DNA of 14,444 nt from CBDUBU01 sp965365465. GTDB taxonomy: Bacteria > Bacteroidota > Rhodothermia > Rhodothermales > DASSAV01. Positions within the stretch are counted from its first letter, which is position 1. Every line of letters starts with the position of its first letter. Under the pieces are notes generated by a model. It searched no databases. It was not told where the DNA came from and saw only the letters and a program-made list of their open reading frames with translations. Made by a program: the position numbers and the translations under genes. This document shows positions 13,649-14,444 of this stretch, piece by piece. The stretch is from the NCBI GenBank assembly GCA_965365465.1, contig CBDUBU010000083.1:1-14444 (forward strand), written 5' to 3'.

Positions 13649-14032
13649 ATGGGTCCTAATCCGGAAATACTTATTCCTTTGCTCGCCATCCTCGCAATTT
13701 TTGTGATTATGCCGGGCATCATCGTGGCAGGCATTGTTGCGTCGCGCAAGCTAAAACAAACCGCAGGTTTGGCGGATAGCAGCGTAGGGCTTGGAGAACT
13801 GGAAGAGCGCATGGAACGCGCCGTTGAAAAGTCCATTGCTCCTCTTCGCAGGCAGATCAGTGCGTTGGAAGCCCGGCTGGAAGAACGGGAATCACGCTCG
13901 GAGGGAGAGCTTAAGGCTATAGTGTCAGACAAGCAGTTGGAGATCCCCGACGAACAGGCATGGGAGGGAGCAGAGCGCATCTCAAGGGAAGAAAAGTCAG
14001 CCCGTCAGTCGGTTCGGCGGCGCACCTCATAA
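13649..14032 (+). CDS. Small membrane protein with PspB-like architecture, copy 3 of 3
   Basis: This encodes 127 aa, starting 27 nt after the copy 2 stop with no evident Shine-Dalgarno. It has a longer hydrophobic N-terminus (about residues 6-30, EILIPLLAILAIFVIMPG then IIVAGIVA) and a basic stop-transfer SRKLKQ. The conserved helix spans about 47-84 (GELEERMERAVEKSIAPL, RRQISALEARLEERESR), then an acidic stretch (IPDEQAWEGAE) and a basic tail (SARQSVRRRTS). It is the most diverged copy, keeping V-E-[EK]-[AS]-x2-P-L and x-L-E-x2-L. Like the others it should be anchored in the inner membrane with the helix and tail in the cytoplasm. It probably ends the transcript; the next gene starts 48 nt later and has a different type of product. 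Confidence 0.8.
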   Translation: MGPNPEILIPLLAILAIFVIMPGIIVAGIVASRKLKQTAGLADSSVGLGELEERMERAVEKSIAPLRRQISALEARLEERESRSEGELKAIVSDKQLEIPDEQAWEGAERISREEKSARQSVRRRTS

Positions 14033-14080
14033 ACCTTCCGTAGCTTCTTCTTGTAAATTTTAATCGATGAGCGGACTGCC

Positions 14081-14444
14081 ATGAAGCTGTTTCCCTTTGC
14101 GTTCTTTTTGTTTCCTCTTATTGTTTTCTCAGGATGTAAAACGATGCCGAATTCTACAGCAAATATCGGAAACGTCTCTCGTCTGGATCCAGGCATGAAC
14201 GCGTTGGTTTCTGCAGATGCGTCTGTTGAGCAGATTGCTGAGGGGTTTGAGTGGTCCGAAGGGCCGGTCTGGATTCGCAGCGGACAGTATCTCTTGTTCT
14301 CCGATATACCGAAAAATACTATTTACAAGTGGAAGGAAGAGGAGGGACTGAGCGTTTTTTTACGGCCTGCCGGTTACACTGGTGCAAACCCGATGGGACG
14401 GGAACTCGGCACGAATGGTCTCACGACAGATGCAGAGGGCAGGC
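14081..14444 (+). CDS. SMP-30/gluconolactonase-like lipoprotein, partial at the window end
   Basis: The frame starts at ATG 14081 and runs off the window after 121 codons; the family is usually 300-350 aa with a leader. The signal peptide ends in the lipobox FSGC (Cys19), giving a lipid-anchored, extracytoplasmic protein. Family features: EGFEWSEGPVW at about residues 54-64, whose Glu60 is a metal ligand of the six-bladed propeller, YLLFSDIPKNTIYKW at about 70-84, SVFLRPAGYTG at about 91-101, and GRELGTNGLTTDAEG at about 106-120. Relatives hydrolyse sugar lactones such as gluconolactone; the true substrate cannot be read here. It could be co-transcribed with the three small membrane proteins 48 nt upstream, though nothing links them functionally. 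Confidence 0.9.
   Translation, partial: MKLFPFAFFLFPLIVFSGCKTMPNSTANIGNVSRLDPGMNALVSADASVEQIAEGFEWSEGPVWIRSGQYLLFSDIPKNTIYKWKEEEGLSVFLRPAGYTGANPMGRELGTNGLTTDAEGR

Overview
The window looks like chromosomal DNA from a Bacteroidota/Rhodothermota-type bacterium, most likely a relative of Rhodothermales. This rests on gene content. A TonB-dependent receptor with a carboxypeptidase-like N-terminal domain is coupled to a DUF4249 lipoprotein, there are many lipoboxes, and a Tat-exported HiPIP sits beside a lipoprotein cytochrome c. HiPIP-based respiration is known from Rhodothermus marinus. Shine-Dalgarno sequences are present at some genes and absent at others. No rRNA, tRNA, IS element, CRISPR array or phage gene was recognised.

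Layout. Positions 1-2722 (minus strand) hold a probable three-gene operon: a uracil-DNA glycosylase superfamily protein, a WYL-domain regulator, and the N-terminal three quarters of the clamp-loader-like ATPase RarA. All three fit DNA damage handling. Divergently, 2818-3765 encodes a lipoprotein glycerophosphodiester phosphodiesterase. Positions 4022-7188 hold the TonB-dependent receptor and its overlapping DUF4249 partner. On the minus strand, 7202-8255 holds a lipoprotein cytochrome c and a HiPIP separated by a strong bidirectional hairpin terminator, and 8397-9695 encodes an AzgA-type NCS2 purine permease.

On the plus strand, 9931-10377 encodes an unrecognised coiled-coil plus winged-helix-like protein. 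It is followed at 10487-10871 by the wreck of a family 1 glycoside hydrolase: a membrane-anchor start fused out of frame to the last ~95 residues of the enzyme. A short HPF/RaiA-like ribosome-associated protein (10868-11197, minus) diverges from a stand-alone HAS-barrel protein (11434-12027, plus). The latter converges on a small outer-membrane beta-barrel-like protein (12024-12542, minus).

After a 381-bp gap, 12924-14032 encodes three consecutive small membrane proteins of the same design: an N-terminal transmembrane helix, a conserved amphipathic helix, an acidic linker and a basic tail. They appear to be diverged tandem paralogues with PspB-like architecture. This is the best candidate for an undescribed system in the window. 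The window ends inside a lipoprotein SMP-30/gluconolactonase-like gene (14081 onward).

All calls come from reading translations by eye. No database search or structure prediction was run.
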